Source: Agrococcus sp. ARC_14 (lineage in GTDB: Bacteria; Actinomycetota; Actinomycetes; Actinomycetales; Microbacteriaceae). From it: a stretch of DNA of 64,000 nucleotides. Shown here piece by piece: positions 25,832 through 34,947 of the stretch. The notes under the pieces are model-generated. The model saw only the letters and a list, made by a program, of their open reading frames with translations. It was not told the DNA's origin and did not search any database. Every line of letters begins with the position of its first letter. The first letter of the stretch is position 1. A program made the translations under genes and the position numbers. The stretch covers positions 992,001 through 1,056,000 of the forward strand of contig NZ_JAKUDO010000001.1 in the NCBI RefSeq assembly GCF_022436485.1, read 5' to 3'.

Positions 25832-25922
25832 GCTGCCCGTCGCCCGTCGCCCGCTGCCCGCTGCCCGCCGCCTGCTGCCCGCTGCCCGCTGCCCGCCGCC
25901 CGTCGCCCGCTGCCCGCCGCCT
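25832..25922. repeat. Heptanucleotide tandem repeat, 13 units
   Basis: Thirteen consecutive 7-nt units, mostly GCTGCCC with GTCGCCC, GCCGCCC and GCCGCCT variants, in the 331-bp gap between purK and purE (25815-26145). Not part of any gene. The rest of that gap holds an imperfect inverted repeat and the purE promoter. Confidence 0.9.
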
Positions 25923-25965
25923 GTCGTCGCTCCGTCGCCGTCGTGCCGCTCAGCGTCCCTCGCGT

Positions 25966-26027
25966 GCCGACCCGTTGCACCGAGCGCGACCTGGTGCACC
26001 GGGTCGGTTTCGGTGGAACGGGTCGGC
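25966..26027. repeat. 62-bp nested inverted repeat upstream of purE
   Basis: Arms of 18 nt at 25966-25983 and 26010-26027 (one mismatch) enclose a second imperfect palindrome at 25988-26007 centred on GGTGCACC. Three related copies of a CGACCCGKTGCACC-like motif are thus interleaved. Could form a cruciform, hairpin RNA or operator cluster. Confidence 0.7.
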
Positions 26028-26132
26028 CGAAGCAAGCGAGGGCGGCCAACCGGGCGGATGCGGGGCACGGGGAGGCGCGAGGCACGCGGAGGCACGCGGC
26101 GAGGCGCGGTCGGGCGGCGGCGCGAGCACGCG

Positions 26133-26138
26133 TACCCT
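26133..26138 (+). promoter_or_regulatory. -10 hexamer of purE
   Basis: TACCCT with 7 nt to ATG 26146; leaderless geometry. Confidence 0.5.
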
Positions 26139-26145
26139 TGTCCCC

Positions 26146-26649
26146 ATGCCTGCGCAGGTCAGCATCATCATGGGATCAGACTCCGATTGGCGGGTCATGG
26201 AGGCGGCGAAGGCCGTGCTCGATGAGCTCGGCGTGCCATCGGAGGTCGACGTCGTCTCGGCGCACCGCACACCGCAGAAGATGGTCGACTTCGCCCACGG
26301 CGCTGCCGACCGCGGCGTGCGCGTGATCATCGCGGGCGCCGGCGGCGCCGCGCACCTGCCGGGCATGGTCGCATCCATGACCCGTCTGCCGGTCATCGGC
26401 GTGCCCGTGCCGCTCGGCCAGCTCGACGGGCTCGACAGCCTGCTCTCGATCGTGCAGATGCCCGCCGGCATCCCGGTCGCCACGGTCTCGATCGGCGGGG
26501 CCAAGAACGCCGGCATCCTCGCCGCCCGCATCCTGGGCGCCTTCGACGCCGAGCTGGCGACGCGCCTCGACGCCTACGCCGCAGAGCTCGAGCGCCAGGT
26601 GGGCGACAAGGCGCAGGCGCTGCGCGACCGCGTGGAAGCTGGCGCATGA
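26146..26649 (+). CDS. purE: N5-carboxyaminoimidazole ribonucleotide mutase
   Basis: 167 residues, class I Pur[67 protein letters not shown] and a final helical tail. Moves the carboxylate of N5-CAIR (made by PurK) to C4 giving CAIR. ATG 26146 follows TACCCT by 7 nt. Its stop overlaps the LCP gene start (ATGA), tying a purine gene to a wall-assembly gene, as seen in several actinobacteria. Confidence 0.96.
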   Translation: MPAQVSIIMGSDSDWRVMEAAKAVLDELGVPSEVDVVSAHRTPQKMVDFAHGAADRGVRVIIAGAGGAAHLPGMVASMTRLPVIGVPVPLGQLDGLDSLLSIVQMPAGIPVATVSIGGAKNAGILAARILGAFDAELATRLDAYAAELERQVGDKAQALRDRVEAGA

Positions 26650-28013
26650 GCCTGCTGCAGGCCGGCACGCCGCTGCGCACTCCGGATGCGCGTCACCCGG
26701 AGGTCATGCAGCGTCGCGGCTGGTGGCTGGTCGCGGTCGGCTTCCTGCTGCCCGGCAGCGCCCAGGTGCTCGCTGGCAGCAAGCGGCTCGGCCGCTTCGG
26801 CCTGGCCGCCACGATCACCCTGCTCGTGCTGCTCGTGATCGCCGCGATCATGTGGTTCGCGTGGCGCGGCGCGCTGCTCACGCTGCTCGGCAACTCCATC
26901 GGCCTGCTGGTCGTCGAGGTGCTGCTCATCGCCTACGCGGTGCTCTGGCTGGTGCTGGGGCTCGACACCCTGCGGCTCGCGCGGCTGCCGAAGATCCAGG
27001 GCAGGGCGCGCGCAGCGATCGCGATCGTCTCGGTGCTCGTCACGGTCGCGCCCGTGGCGCTCGCGGGCTACGGCGCCACGCTGGTCGACGCCACCCGCGG
27101 CCTGGTCGGCAGCATCTTCGACTTCGCCCGCCCCGCCGTCGAGCCGATCGACGGCCGCTACACGTTCCTGCTGCTGGGCGGCGACGCCGGCGACGACCGC
27201 GTCGGCCTGCGCGCCGACTCGATGACCGCCGTCACCGTCAACGCCGAGACGGGCGCCGCGACGATGATCGGCGTGCCCCGCAACATGCGCAACGCGCCCT
27301 TCTCGGAGGGCTCGCCCATGTGGGGGCCGTGGCCGAACGGCTTCAACTGCGAGTCGAGCGACTGCCTGCTCAACGGCACCTACACCTACGGCGAGGCGAA
27401 CCCCGAGCTGTACCCGGATGCGGAGGCGAACGGCTCGAGCCCCGGCATCGAGGCCACCCGCGACGCGGTCGAGGGCGTCACCGGCCTCGAGATGCAGTTC
27501 TACGTGCTCGTCGACATGCACGGCTTCGAGGATCTCGTCGACGCGCTCGGCGGCCTCGAGCTCGAGGTCACGCAGCGGGTGCCGATCGCGATCGAGGGCG
27601 AGCCCGTGCGCGAGTGGATCGAGCCTGGCACGCAGACGCTCGACGGCCACGACGCGCTCTGGTACGCCCGCAGCCGCGCCGGCACGAGCGACTACGACCG
27701 GATGGCGCGGCAGCGTGAGGTGCAGGAGGCGATCATCCGCCAGTTCACGCCGCAGACGCTGCTCACGAAGTACACGGAACTCTCGCGCGCGGGGCAGGAC
27801 ATGGTGCAGTCGGATGTGCCGCAGGCGATGATCGGCTCGCTCTCCGAGCTCGCGCTCGAGACCCGCCAGCTGCCGATCACGAACCTCGAGCTCGTGCCCG
27901 ACTCCGGGGTGAACACGGGCGCCCCCGACTTCGAGCAGATCCACGCCATGGTGCAGCAGGCGCTCGCCGAGGCGGACGCGATCGTGCCGCCGACGGAGAC
28001 GCCGACGCCGTAG
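26646..28013 (+). CDS. LCP family wall glycopolymer ligase (LytR-CpsA-Psr)
   Basis: 455 residues: a cytoplasmic N-terminus, four hydrophobic segments (about 24-45, 55-75, 80-110, 120-140), then an extracytoplasmic LCP domain from about residue 170 with [22 protein letters not shown] (conserved Arg/Asp for pyrophosphate), [35 protein letters not shown] and [24 protein letters not shown] enzymes transfer undecaprenyl-linked glycopolymers to peptidoglycan; the four-helix form is common in Microbacteriaceae. Likely final step for the polysaccharide locus that follows. ATG overlaps purE stop. Confidence 0.92.
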   Translation: MSLLQAGTPLRTPDARHPEVMQRRGWWLVAVGFLLPGSAQVLAGSKRLGRFGLAATITLLVLLVIAAIMWFAWRGALLTLLGNSIGLLVVEVLLIAYAVLWLVLGLDTLRLARLPKIQGRARAAIAIVSVLVTVAPVALAGYGATLVDATRGLVGSIFDFARPAVEPIDGRYTFLLLGGDAGDDRVGLRADSMTAVTVNAETGAATMIGVPRNMRNAPFSEGSPMWGPWPNGFNCESSDCLLNGTYTYGEANPELYPDAEANGSSPGIEATRDAVEGVTGLEMQFYVLVDMHGFEDLVDALGGLELEVTQRVPIAIEGEPVREWIEPGTQTLDGHDALWYARSRAGTSDYDRMARQREVQEAIIRQFTPQTLLTKYTELSRAGQDMVQSDVPQAMIGSLSELALETRQLPITNLELVPDSGVNTGAPDFEQIHAMVQQALAEADAIVPPTETPTP

Positions 28014-28029
28014 CGCGCTGGAGCTTGGA

Positions 28030-28053
28030 GCGGCGGCCCTTTCGGGCCGCCGC
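28030..28053. terminator. Bidirectional hairpin terminator after the LCP gene
   Basis: GCGGCGGCCC, loop TTTC, GGGCCGCCGC: a perfect 10-bp stem in the 93-bp gap between convergent genes, followed by a second smaller hairpin (GGCCCG TCT CGGGCC, 28071-28085). No T-run, typical for high-GC hosts. Confidence 0.75.
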
Positions 28054-28106
28054 CGCGACGCCAGCGTCGAGGCCCGTCTCGGGCCGAGGTCGTCTGCTTC
28101 CGGAGG

Positions 28107-29213
28107 CTACAGCTCCGCGTGGAGCTGCCACACTTGGTGGGCCGCAGCCTCCCAGGTGAACGACTGCGCGCGGTCCTGCGCATGCATGCCGAGGCGGGCG
28201 CGCTCGGCGTCGTCTCCGAGCAGCTGCGCGAGCGCCGCCGCGAGCTCATGCGCGCCGCCCGCGACCGGCACGCTCGCGTCGCCCGCGATCTCGTCGAGCG
28301 AGCGGGTCGATGGGTGCACGGTCGGAGTGCCGAGCAGCGCGGCGTCCAGCAGCGACAGCCCGAGGGCATCCTGCTCCCAGACGTGCAGGTGCGCGAGCGC
28401 GCGGCGGTAGGCGACCGCCAGATCGGCGTCCGAGAGCTCGCCCAGCATCACGAGCCGTCCGGCGGGCAGCCCGGCCTCGACCGCGAGCCCCGCGAGCCGA
28501 GCCTCGCCCCAGCCGACCGGCCCCGCGACGACGACCCGCACATCCGGCATCTGCGAGCTCGCGACGGTCTCCACCAGGCGCTCCGCCTGGCCGATGCTGC
28601 CCGGCTGCGTGAGCGCGAGCACGTACTCGTCGGGCAGGCTGAGCTCCCGCGCGGGCGGGGTGGCGGATGCGAGCCGCAGCGATGCGGACGGCGCGGGCGG
28701 CACGACGCGCACCCGACCCTCGACGTCGTCGAGCAGCGCGAGATCCTCGGCGACCGCAGCGGTCGGCACGATGATGCCGTGGGCGCGCGCGAGCGCGCGC
28801 TTGAGCGCCCGGTCGAACCAGCGCTGCTTGCGCTCGGAGCGGTCGGAGAACGACTGCAGGCCGTGCACGGTGACCGTCACCTGGTCGCCGGGCTCCGGCT
28901 CGCGCACGAGCGGCGCCATCAGGCTCGTGGCGTGCACGAGGCCGCGCACGGGGATCGTCGTGATGGTGTGCAGCCAGGCCTCGCGCAGCTCTCGCGCGGG
29001 CACGGCGGTCTGCTTCAGCTCGGCGAGCCCGGGCACCTGCTCGCGCAGCCGCGCCTCGCGCGACTCCGAGATCTTCGCCGACAGCGCGCCGATCTCGAAG
29101 CCCTCCGGCGCGGTCTCGACGAGCCCGCGCGTGAGCTCGGCCGAGTAGCGGCCCACCATCGTCCGCGAGCGCTCCGCGACCTCGTCGAGCACCACCGTGA
29201 GCCGGTCGTTCAT
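28107..29213 (-). CDS. Glycosyltransferase family 4
   Basis: 368 residues, GT-B fold. N-terminal acceptor half with SAELTRGLVETAPEG and VTVHGLQSFSDRSERKQRWF; C-terminal nucleotide-sugar half with RVVVAGPVGWGEARLAGLA, LGELSDADLAVAYRRALAHLHVWEQDALGLSLLDAALLGTP, in which the usual catalytic E-x7-E reads as EQDALGLSLLDA (second acidic residue Asp). Likely adds mannose or rhamnose to a lipid-linked glycan. ATG overlaps the rmlD stop (ATGA), so it is the last gene of rmlB-rmlD-GT and probably uses the dTDP-rhamnose these make. Start at 29213; longer upstream frame lacks homology. Confidence 0.87.
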   Translation of the reverse strand: MNDRLTVVLDEVAERSRTMVGRYSAELTRGLVETAPEGFEIGALSAKISESREARLREQVPGLAELKQTAVPARELREAWLHTITTIPVRGLVHATSLMAPLVREPEPGDQVTVTVHGLQSFSDRSERKQRWFDRALKRALARAHGIIVPTAAVAEDLALLDDVEGRVRVVPPAPSASLRLASATPPARELSLPDEYVLALTQPGSIGQAERLVETVASSQMPDVRVVVAGPVGWGEARLAGLAVEAGLPAGRLVMLGELSDADLAVAYRRALAHLHVWEQDALGLSLLDAALLGTPTVHPSTRSLDEIAGDASVPVAGGAHELAAALAQLLGDDAERARLGMHAQDRAQSFTWEAAAHQVWQLHAEL

Positions 29214-30073
29214 GCTGCCGTCACCTCTCCTCGTGCGAATGCGTCGTGCAGGGCCTCGCGCCAGTCGCGCATCGGCGTCATGTCGGCCGCCGCCCAGCCG
29301 TCGTGGCCGAGCACCGACCACGCGGGTCGGGGAGCGGGGCGCACGAAGCCGGCGGAGTCGGTCGGCCGAACGCGCTCGGGGTCGAGCCCTGCCTCGGCGA
29401 AGACCGCGCGCGCGAAGTCGAACCAGGTGGCCTGCCCCTCGTTCGTGCCGTGGAAGACGCCGCTGCGCACATCCGCCTCGAGCAGCGCTCGCAGTTGTGC
29501 CGCGAGATCGCGCGTCCAGGTGGGCTGGCCGCGCTGGTCGTCGACGACCGTGAGCGTCTCGCGCTCGCCGGCCAGGCGCAGCATGGTGCGCGGGAAGCTC
29601 GGGCCACCCGCGCCATACAGCCACGCGGTGCGCACGACGATCGTGTCTGGGTTGGCCTCGCGCGCCAGGCGCTCGCCCTCCGCCTTCGTGCGGCCGTAGG
29701 CAGAGACCGGGGCGACCGGCGCATCTTCGGCGTAGGGGGCGGATGCGTCGCCGTCGAAGACGTAGTCGGTCGAGACCTGCAGGAGCACGGCGCCCACCGC
29801 GCGCGCCGCGGCCGCCAGGTTGGCGGGCCCGAGCGCGTTGAGCGCGAAGGCGGCCCCCTCATCGGATTCGGCGTCGTCGACGCGCGTGTAGGCAGCGCAG
29901 TTCACGATCGCGTCGACCGGGGCGCCGCCGTGGTCGGTCGCTGCCCGCATGCACGCCTCGGCGTCGCGGATGTCGAGCTCGGCAGAGCCCACCGCGCGCA
30001 CGTCGTGGCCGGCGAGGGCATCGACGACGTCGACGCCCAGCATGCCTGTCCCGCCCGTGACGAGGATGCGCAT
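29210..30073 (-). CDS. rmlD: dTDP-4-dehydrorhamnose reductase
   Basis: 287 residues, SDR family: ILVTGGTGMLGVDVVDALAG, VNCAAYTRVDDAE, LQVSTDYVFDG, and SAYGRTKAEGERLA (catalytic YxxxK), then RTAWLYG. Last step of dTDP-L-rhamnose synthesis, NADPH-dependent. No fused RmlC cupin domain, unlike corynebacterial fusions. ATG 30073 is chosen over ATG 30085 because the family begins there and GGGG precedes it closely. Translationally coupled to rmlB upstream (stop 12 nt away) and to the GT4 gene downstream. Confidence 0.93.
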   Translation of the reverse strand: MRILVTGGTGMLGVDVVDALAGHDVRAVGSAELDIRDAEACMRAATDHGGAPVDAIVNCAAYTRVDDAESDEGAAFALNALGPANLAAAARAVGAVLLQVSTDYVFDGDASAPYAEDAPVAPVSAYGRTKAEGERLAREANPDTIVVRTAWLYGAGGPSFPRTMLRLAGERETLTVVDDQRGQPTWTRDLAAQLRALLEADVRSGVFHGTNEGQATWFDFARAVFAEAGLDPERVRPTDSAGFVRPAPRPAWSVLGHDGWAAADMTPMRDWREALHDAFARGEVTAA

Positions 30074-30085
30074 CCGCCCCACCAT

Positions 30086-31069
30086 CTAGAGCGCCGCGCG
30101 TTCCTTGAGCGGCTCCCACCAGGAGCGGTGGTCGCGGTACCACTGCACGACGTCGGCGAGGCCCTGCTCGAACGGCACCTGCGGCGCGTAGCCGAGCTCG
30201 GCGGAGATCTTCGAGATGTCGACCGAGTAGCGCAGGTCGTGGCCCTTGCGATCCTCGACCTGGCGCACCGCGGACCAGTCGCGACCGGTCGCCTCGAGCA
30301 GCTGCTCGGTGAGCTCGCGGTTCGTCAGCTCGGTGCCGCCGCCGATGTTGTAGACCTCGCCCGGCCGGCCGCCGGTGAGCACGAGCGAGATGCCGCGGCA
30401 GTGGTCGTCGACGTGCAGCCAGTCGCGCACGTTCCTGCCGTCGCCGTAGAGCGGCACGTCGAGGCCGTCGATGAGGTTCGTGACGAACAGCGGGATGAGC
30501 TTCTCGGGGAAGTGGTACGGCCCGTAGTTGTTCGAGCAGCGCGTGATGCGCACGTCGAGCCCGTGCGTGCGGTGGTAGCTGCGGGCCAGCAGGTCGCTGC
30601 CGGCCTTCGACGCCGAGTAGGGGCTGTTGGGCTCGAGCGGGCGATCCTCGGCCCACGAGCCCTCCTCGATGGAGCCGTAGACCTCGTCGGTCGAGACATG
30701 CACGAAGCGGCGCACGTCGTGGCGCAGGGCGGCGTCGAGCAGCCGCTGCGTGCCGACCACGTTGGTCTCGACGAAGATGGATGCGTCGCGCACCGAGCGG
30801 TCGACGTGGCTCTCGGCCGCGAAGTGCACGATGGCGTCGATCTCGGGCAGCAGCCGGTCGAGCAGGCCGGTGTCGCGGATGTCGCCGTGCACGAAGCTGT
30901 AGTGCGGGTGCTCGGCGACGGACGCGAGGTTGGCGAGGTTGCCGGAGTAGGTGAGGGCGTCGAGCACGGTGACCGAGGCGCCCTCCAGCCCTGGCAGGCG
31001 GTCGTCGAGCGCCATCCGGACGAAGTTCGAGCCGATGAAGCCGGCGCCGCCGGTCACGAGGATCTGCAC
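30086..31069 (-). CDS. rmlB: dTDP-glucose 4,6-dehydratase
   Basis: 327 residues, [62 protein letters not shown] (YxxxK), [20 protein letters not shown]. Converts dTDP-glucose to the 4-keto-6-deoxy intermediate. Start GTG 31069 has GGAAGG about 8 nt upstream and matches the conserved N-terminal strand; in-frame sequence farther upstream is the leader. First gene of the minus-strand rml operon, divergent from rmlA. Confidence 0.95.
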   Translation of the reverse strand: MQILVTGGAGFIGSNFVRMALDDRLPGLEGASVTVLDALTYSGNLANLASVAEHPHYSFVHGDIRDTGLLDRLLPEIDAIVHFAAESHVDRSVRDASIFVETNVVGTQRLLDAALRHDVRRFVHVSTDEVYGSIEEGSWAEDRPLEPNSPYSASKAGSDLLARSYHRTHGLDVRITRCSNNYGPYHFPEKLIPLFVTNLIDGLDVPLYGDGRNVRDWLHVDDHCRGISLVLTGGRPGEVYNIGGGTELTNRELTEQLLEATGRDWSAVRQVEDRKGHDLRYSVDISKISAELGYAPQVPFEQGLADVVQWYRDHRSWWEPLKERAAL

Positions 31070-31086
31070 GCGTCGTTCCCTTCCTG

Positions 31087-31104
31087 GCGCCGGCTCGCCG
31101 GCGC
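31087..31104 (-). promoter_or_regulatory. Hairpin in the rmlB leader
   Basis: GCGCCGGC, 2-nt loop, GCCGGCGC: perfect 8-bp stem in the predicted 5' leader, ending just before the AGGAAGGG ribosome site. Could restrict translation or act in attenuation; no partner sequence seen. Confidence 0.45.
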
Positions 31105-31114
31105 GTGAAGCCAC

Positions 31115-31120
31115 AGTCTA
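31115..31120 (-). promoter_or_regulatory. -10 hexamer of rmlB operon
   Basis: TAGACT on the minus strand, about 46 nt before GTG 31069. The divergent rmlA promoter carries the identical hexamer. Confidence 0.5.
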
Positions 31121-31170
31121 CGGGCGCGCGCCCAGGGGCCGGCCTGCCTCACCGGCCCGTCGCCGCACCG

Positions 31171-31176
31171 TAGACT
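31171..31176 (+). promoter_or_regulatory. -10 hexamer of rmlA
   Basis: TAGACT 23 nt before ATG 31200; GAGAGGGG ribosome site lies between, so this is a leadered mRNA. Confidence 0.5.
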
Positions 31177-31199
31177 CGCGGCTGACGAGAGGGGTCCGG

Positions 31200-32066
31200 A
31201 TGCGCGGCATCATCCTGGCGGGCGGGTCTGGCACGAGGCTGTGGCCGATCACGCGCGGCATCTCGAAGCAGCTCGTGCCGATCTTCGACAAGCCGATGAT
31301 CTACTACCCGCTGTCGACGCTCATGATGGCCGGCATCCGCGAGGTGCTCGTGATCACGACGCCGGAGCACGCCGAGCAGTTCCAGCGGCTGCTGGGCGAC
31401 GGCAGCGAGCTCGGCATGCGCATCGAGTATGCGCAGCAGGAGAGGCCCGAGGGCCTCGCGCAGGCCTTCCTGATCGGCGAGGAGTTCATCGGCGACCAGC
31501 CCGTGGCGCTCGTGCTGGGCGACAACATCTTCCACGGCTCGGGCCTTGGGTCGAGCCTGCGACAGCACCACGAGGTCGACGGCGGGCTGATCTTCGCCTA
31601 CCGGGTCTCGAACCCGCGCGCCTACGGCGTGGTCGAGTTCGACGAGGCGGGGATCGCCGTCTCCATCGAGGAGAAGCCCGAGGAGCCGAAGTCGTCGTAC
31701 GCGGTGCCCGGCCTCTACTTCTATGAGGCGGGCGTCGTCGACGTCGCCCGCGGCATCCGCCCCTCCGCCCGCGGCGAGCTCGAGATCACCGCCGTCAACG
31801 AGCACTACCTGCGCGAGGGGCGCCTGCAGGTGCAGACGCTCGATCGCGGCGTCGCATGGCTCGACACCGGCACCTTCGAGTCGATGATGGCCGCGAGCGA
31901 GTACGTGCGGGTGATCGAGCACCGACAGGGCACGAAGATCGGCTGCATCGAGGAGATCGCCTGGCGGGCCGGCTGGATCGACGACGTGCAGCTGGCGACG
32001 CTCGCGGAGCCGCTGGTGAAGAGCGGCTACGGGGAGTACCTGCAGCGGCTGCCGCAGATGGCGTAG
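31200..32066 (+). CDS. rmlA: Glucose-1-phosphate thymidylyltransferase
   Basis: 288 residues: [97 protein letters not shown] and [14 protein letters not shown]. First step to dTDP-L-rhamnose (dTTP + Glc-1-P). The 288-residue length and R-x-x-x tetramer features match bacterial RmlA, short form. Divergent from rmlB with mirrored promoters, so the two arms are probably co-regulated. Ends 7 bp from a convergent GT2 gene. Confidence 0.95.
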   Translation: MRGIILAGGSGTRLWPITRGISKQLVPIFDKPMIYYPLSTLMMAGIREVLVITTPEHAEQFQRLLGDGSELGMRIEYAQQERPEGLAQAFLIGEEFIGDQPVALVLGDNIFHGSGLGSSLRQHHEVDGGLIFAYRVSNPRAYGVVEFDEAGIAVSIEEKPEEPKSSYAVPGLYFYEAGVVDVARGIRPSARGELEITAVNEHYLREGRLQVQTLDRGVAWLDTGTFESMMAASEYVRVIEHRQGTKIGCIEEIAWRAGWIDDVQLATLAEPLVKSGYGEYLQRLPQMA

Positions 32067-32073
32067 CGGCCGC

Positions 32074-33024
32074 TCACCAGAGCCCGAGCCGCAGCACCAG
32101 GTCGAGCCAGCGGCGCTCAGCCGGCTCGCGGCGAAGCTCGGGCACCAGCCTGCGCAGGGCCGCGCGGGAGCCGCGGTCGCTGCGCTCGAACAGCGGTGCG
32201 ATGCGCTCGAGCCGCGCACCCGTCTCACCGGTGGCGAGCGCGGCCGCGAGCCTCGCGACCGAGGCGCACTGGCGCCGGTAGTCGCCGCTCGCGAGCCTGC
32301 GCGCGCGAGAGATCGCGGCGGTGAGGCCCATGTTGGCGCCGGTCGCGTTGGCGCCGTGCTGGCGGTAGTCGATCGTCGGGGTCGGGTCGATGCGCCACCG
32401 GCGGTCGGTCGCGCGCGCGATGGCGTAGACGATCCAGTCGTGCGGCACGGTCTCGTCGACCAGCGGGTGCGCCTCGATGACCTCGCGCACGAACTGGAAG
32501 CTCGCGGCGGTCAGCACGAAGGTGCAGCCGGGGCCCGCCGACTCGAGCAGGTAGTCGAGCTCGGTCTGCGGCTGCGACTTCTCGAGATACTCGCTGCGCT
32601 CGCTGCCGTCGGGCTGCGGCCAGAACGCGGTGACGCTCGAGGAGATCGCGTCGAGCTCGTGCTCGGCGATCAGCGCCAGCTGCCGCTGGAAGCGGTCGAG
32701 GTGCCAGCGGTCGTCCTGGTCGGCGAGCGCGACGGCGGTGGCGCCGGCCACGTCGGCGTCGCGGATGAGCCGCAGGAAGTTGGACTGCGGCGTGCCGAAC
32801 CTGCCGGGCTCCAGGATGACGACCCGCTCGTCGCCGAGCCCGCGCAGGATCTCGAGGGTCGCATCCGTCGACCCGTCGTCCGAGACGATCAGGCGCACGT
32901 CGACGCCCTGCTGATCGAGGATCGTGCGCGCCTGCTCCTCGACGAACTCGGCACCGTTGTGGGTCGCCATGAGCACGGCGACGAGGGGCAGCGCGGTGGC
33001 GCTCTCGGCGTGCTCGTCAGTCAT
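32074..33024 (-). CDS. Glycosyltransferase family 2 (rhamnosyltransferase-like)
   Basis: 316 residues. GT2 fold with VLMATHNGAEFVEEQARTI, VSDDGSTDATLEIL, ALADQDDRWHLDRFQRQL (the DxD region reads DQDD, as in RfbF/WbbL-type rhamnosyltransferases), PHDWIVYAIA and RQHGANATG. Likely a rhamnosyltransferase using the dTDP-rhamnose made by the neighbouring rml genes. ATG 33024 has GGAGG 8 nt upstream. The C-terminus is a helical basic tail. Convergent with rmlA and divergent from the RgpF-like gene. Confidence 0.87.
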   Translation of the reverse strand: MTDEHAESATALPLVAVLMATHNGAEFVEEQARTILDQQGVDVRLIVSDDGSTDATLEILRGLGDERVVILEPGRFGTPQSNFLRLIRDADVAGATAVALADQDDRWHLDRFQRQLALIAEHELDAISSSVTAFWPQPDGSERSEYLEKSQPQTELDYLLESAGPGCTFVLTAASFQFVREVIEAHPLVDETVPHDWIVYAIARATDRRWRIDPTPTIDYRQHGANATGANMGLTAAISRARRLASGDYRRQCASVARLAAALATGETGARLERIAPLFERSDRGSRAALRRLVPELRREPAERRWLDLVLRLGLW

Positions 33025-33140
33025 CGGGATGCCCTCCGTGGCGTTCGGCGCGCGGGGCGCGATCCGAGGCCCAAGCGTACCGCCGGATCGGTCGGTGCCG
33101 CCTCGGCGGATCCTCTGAGACGGCCATGGGCGCGGGTCGC

Positions 33141-33146
33141 TAGCCT
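33141..33146 (+). promoter_or_regulatory. -10 hexamer of the rgpF-like gene
   Basis: TAGCCT with 7 nt to ATG 33154. Confidence 0.5.
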
Positions 33147-33153
33147 TGGCCCG

Positions 33154-34947
33154 ATGACTGCTGCGCCGCTGAGACTCGCCATCGTCGCCCACCGGGATCC
33201 CCGCGGCGAGGTGGGCGAGCGCGTCGACCTGCTGGTCGAGGGCCTGCGCACGATCGTCGACCGCGTCGTGCTGGTCGCGGATGGGCTGCATGCAGTCGGA
33301 CGGGAGCGGGCCGACGCGCTCGCAGACCGGGTCGTGGAGGCACCGGCGAGGTCGGCGATCGCGCTGCTCGCGGCGGGGCTCGCGGCCGTCGACGACGAGG
33401 TGCGGGCGGCGGCGTCGGTGCTCGTGACGGACACCGAGCGGTATGGGCCTGTCCGCGGCGAGTTCACGCTCTCTGAGGAAGTCGTGAGACGTGCGCCTGC
33501 GTCGGGCGCGTGGACCTGGGTCGAGACGGCGCCGAGACAGGCGCTCGAGCCATCGCCGTGGCTCTGGGCCGACCGAGAAACCCTCGCTGCGGAAACCTGG
33601 CGCGCATGGTGGAGGTCGTCCCGCGACGACACGGGATCGCTCGGTTTGCACGACCTCGTGCTCGCCCTGCGCGATGCGAGCATCGATGTGGTGCCGCTCG
33701 TCAGCCACTCCGACTCGAGAATCCAGCGGCTCACGCTGGAGGAGCCCTGGATGCCGGTGCCGTTCCTGGAACGGCTGCTCTTCACTGCCGACCCGCTAGC
33801 GCTCGAGGAGCACGCGCTGCGCAGTGCGTCTGCCATGCATCGCCTGCGTCGCGAGGCGTATGCGATGGATCTGGTCGCGCGTGATCTCCGACGCGTGACG
33901 ACCCCCCGGCAGGCCATGACCAATCTGCAGGCGCTGACCATCCTCGAGCGCGTCCAGCATCCGCCCTTCCAGCCGCTGCGCATCGCCGTCGTCACGCACC
34001 TCTACTACTCGGATGCATTCGTCGCCATGCAGCTGTGGCTCCAGGACCTGCCGAAGGACACTACCTGGATCATCACTACGGGCAGCGAGGAGTCGAGAGC
34101 GCGCCTCGAGCAGCTCGTCGCCGACAACTCCTTCATCCCCGGCCCGAAGGCGATCGAGATCCGGGTCGTCGAGTCCAATCGCGGGCGTGACGTCACGGCG
34201 TTCCTGCTGACGTGCGCTGACGTGCTGCGCCCCGGGCCAGACGGCGAATATGCGCACGACCTCATCGTGAAGCTGCACTCGAAGCGTTCTCCGCAGGACC
34301 CCTACCCGCGGGCGAATCGATTCAGCGAGCACCTGATGCGAAGCCTGATGAGCCGGTTCGACGCGGTCGCATCGCTCTTCATCGACGAGCCAGAGCTCGG
34401 CATGGCGATGCCGCCGCAGATCCACGTCGGCTACCCGACCCTCGGCCGCGCCTGGTTCGGCAACCGGCCGCTCGCCGAGCAGCTCGCGAGCCGCCTCGGC
34501 ATCGACGTGCCCTTCGACGAGGGCTCGCCGCTCGCGCCCTTCGGCTCGATGTTCGCCGCTCGCCCCGAAGCGCTGCGGCCGCTCGTCGACGCCTTCGGCT
34601 GGCAGGACTTCCCCGACGAGTCTGGCTACAAGGACGGCGGCACGGCGCACGCCGTCGAGCGACTGTTCGCCTACGCGGCGATCAGCGAGGGCTACACGGT
34701 GCGCACCGTGACGACGCCCGAGATCGCCGCAGAGTCGCACCAGATGCTCGAGTGGAAGCTGCAGGAGATCCTGCAGGACGTGCCCGGCACCTCGCGCCAG
34801 CAGGTGCAGCTCGCGAAGGCAGCGACGCGCGCCGCAGCCGTCTCAGCCGGCGCGGTCGTGCGCACCGCACGCGAGGCCGGCAGGCTCGGCGGCCGGGCCG
34901 TGCAGGGCGCGAAGGGCGCGCTCGGACGCCTCCGCCGGAGCCGGTGA
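33154..34947 (+). CDS. RgpF-like rhamnan synthesis protein
   Basis: 597 residues. The C-terminal part (about 270-540) matches rhamnan synthesis F: IAVVTHLYYSDAFVAMQLWL, RGRDVTAFLLTCADVL, LIVKLHSKRSPQ, PQIHVGYPTLGRAWFGN, FDEGSPLAPFGSMFAARP. The first 260 residues form a Rossmann-like region starting LRLAIVAHRDPRG with LLVEGLRTIVDRVVLVAD, also part of long RgpF proteins. RgpF family enzymes help build rhamnose-glucose polysaccharide in streptococci; exact reaction debated. A C-terminal basic helix (AREAGRLGGRAVQGAKGALGR) resembles tails of other GTs here. GTGA overlap with the next gene. Confidence 0.87.
   Translation: MTAAPLRLAIVAHRDPRGEVGERVDLLVEGLRTIVDRVVLVADGLHAVGRERADALADRVVEAPARSAIALLAAGLAAVDDEVRAAASVLVTDTERYGPVRGEFTLSEEVVRRAPASGAWTWVETAPRQALEPSPWLWADRETLAAETWRAWWRSSRDDTGSLGLHDLVLALRDASIDVVPLVSHSDSRIQRLTLEEPWMPVPFLERLLFTADPLALEEHALRSASAMHRLRREAYAMDLVARDLRRVTTPRQAMTNLQALTILERVQHPPFQPLRIAVVTHLYYSDAFVAMQLWLQDLPKDTTWIITTGSEESRARLEQLVADNSFIPGPKAIEIRVVESNRGRDVTAFLLTCADVLRPGPDGEYAHDLIVKLHSKRSPQDPYPRANRFSEHLMRSLMSRFDAVASLFIDEPELGMAMPPQIHVGYPTLGRAWFGNRPLAEQLASRLGIDVPFDEGSPLAPFGSMFAARPEALRPLVDAFGWQDFPDESGYKDGGTAHAVERLFAYAAISEGYTVRTVTTPEIAAESHQMLEWKLQEILQDVPGTSRQQVQLAKAATRAAAVSAGAVVRTAREAGRLGGRAVQGAKGALGRLRRSR

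Noticed and set aside
25832-25922. CRISPR-like array
   Set aside because: Units are 7 nt with no spacers and no cas genes nearby.
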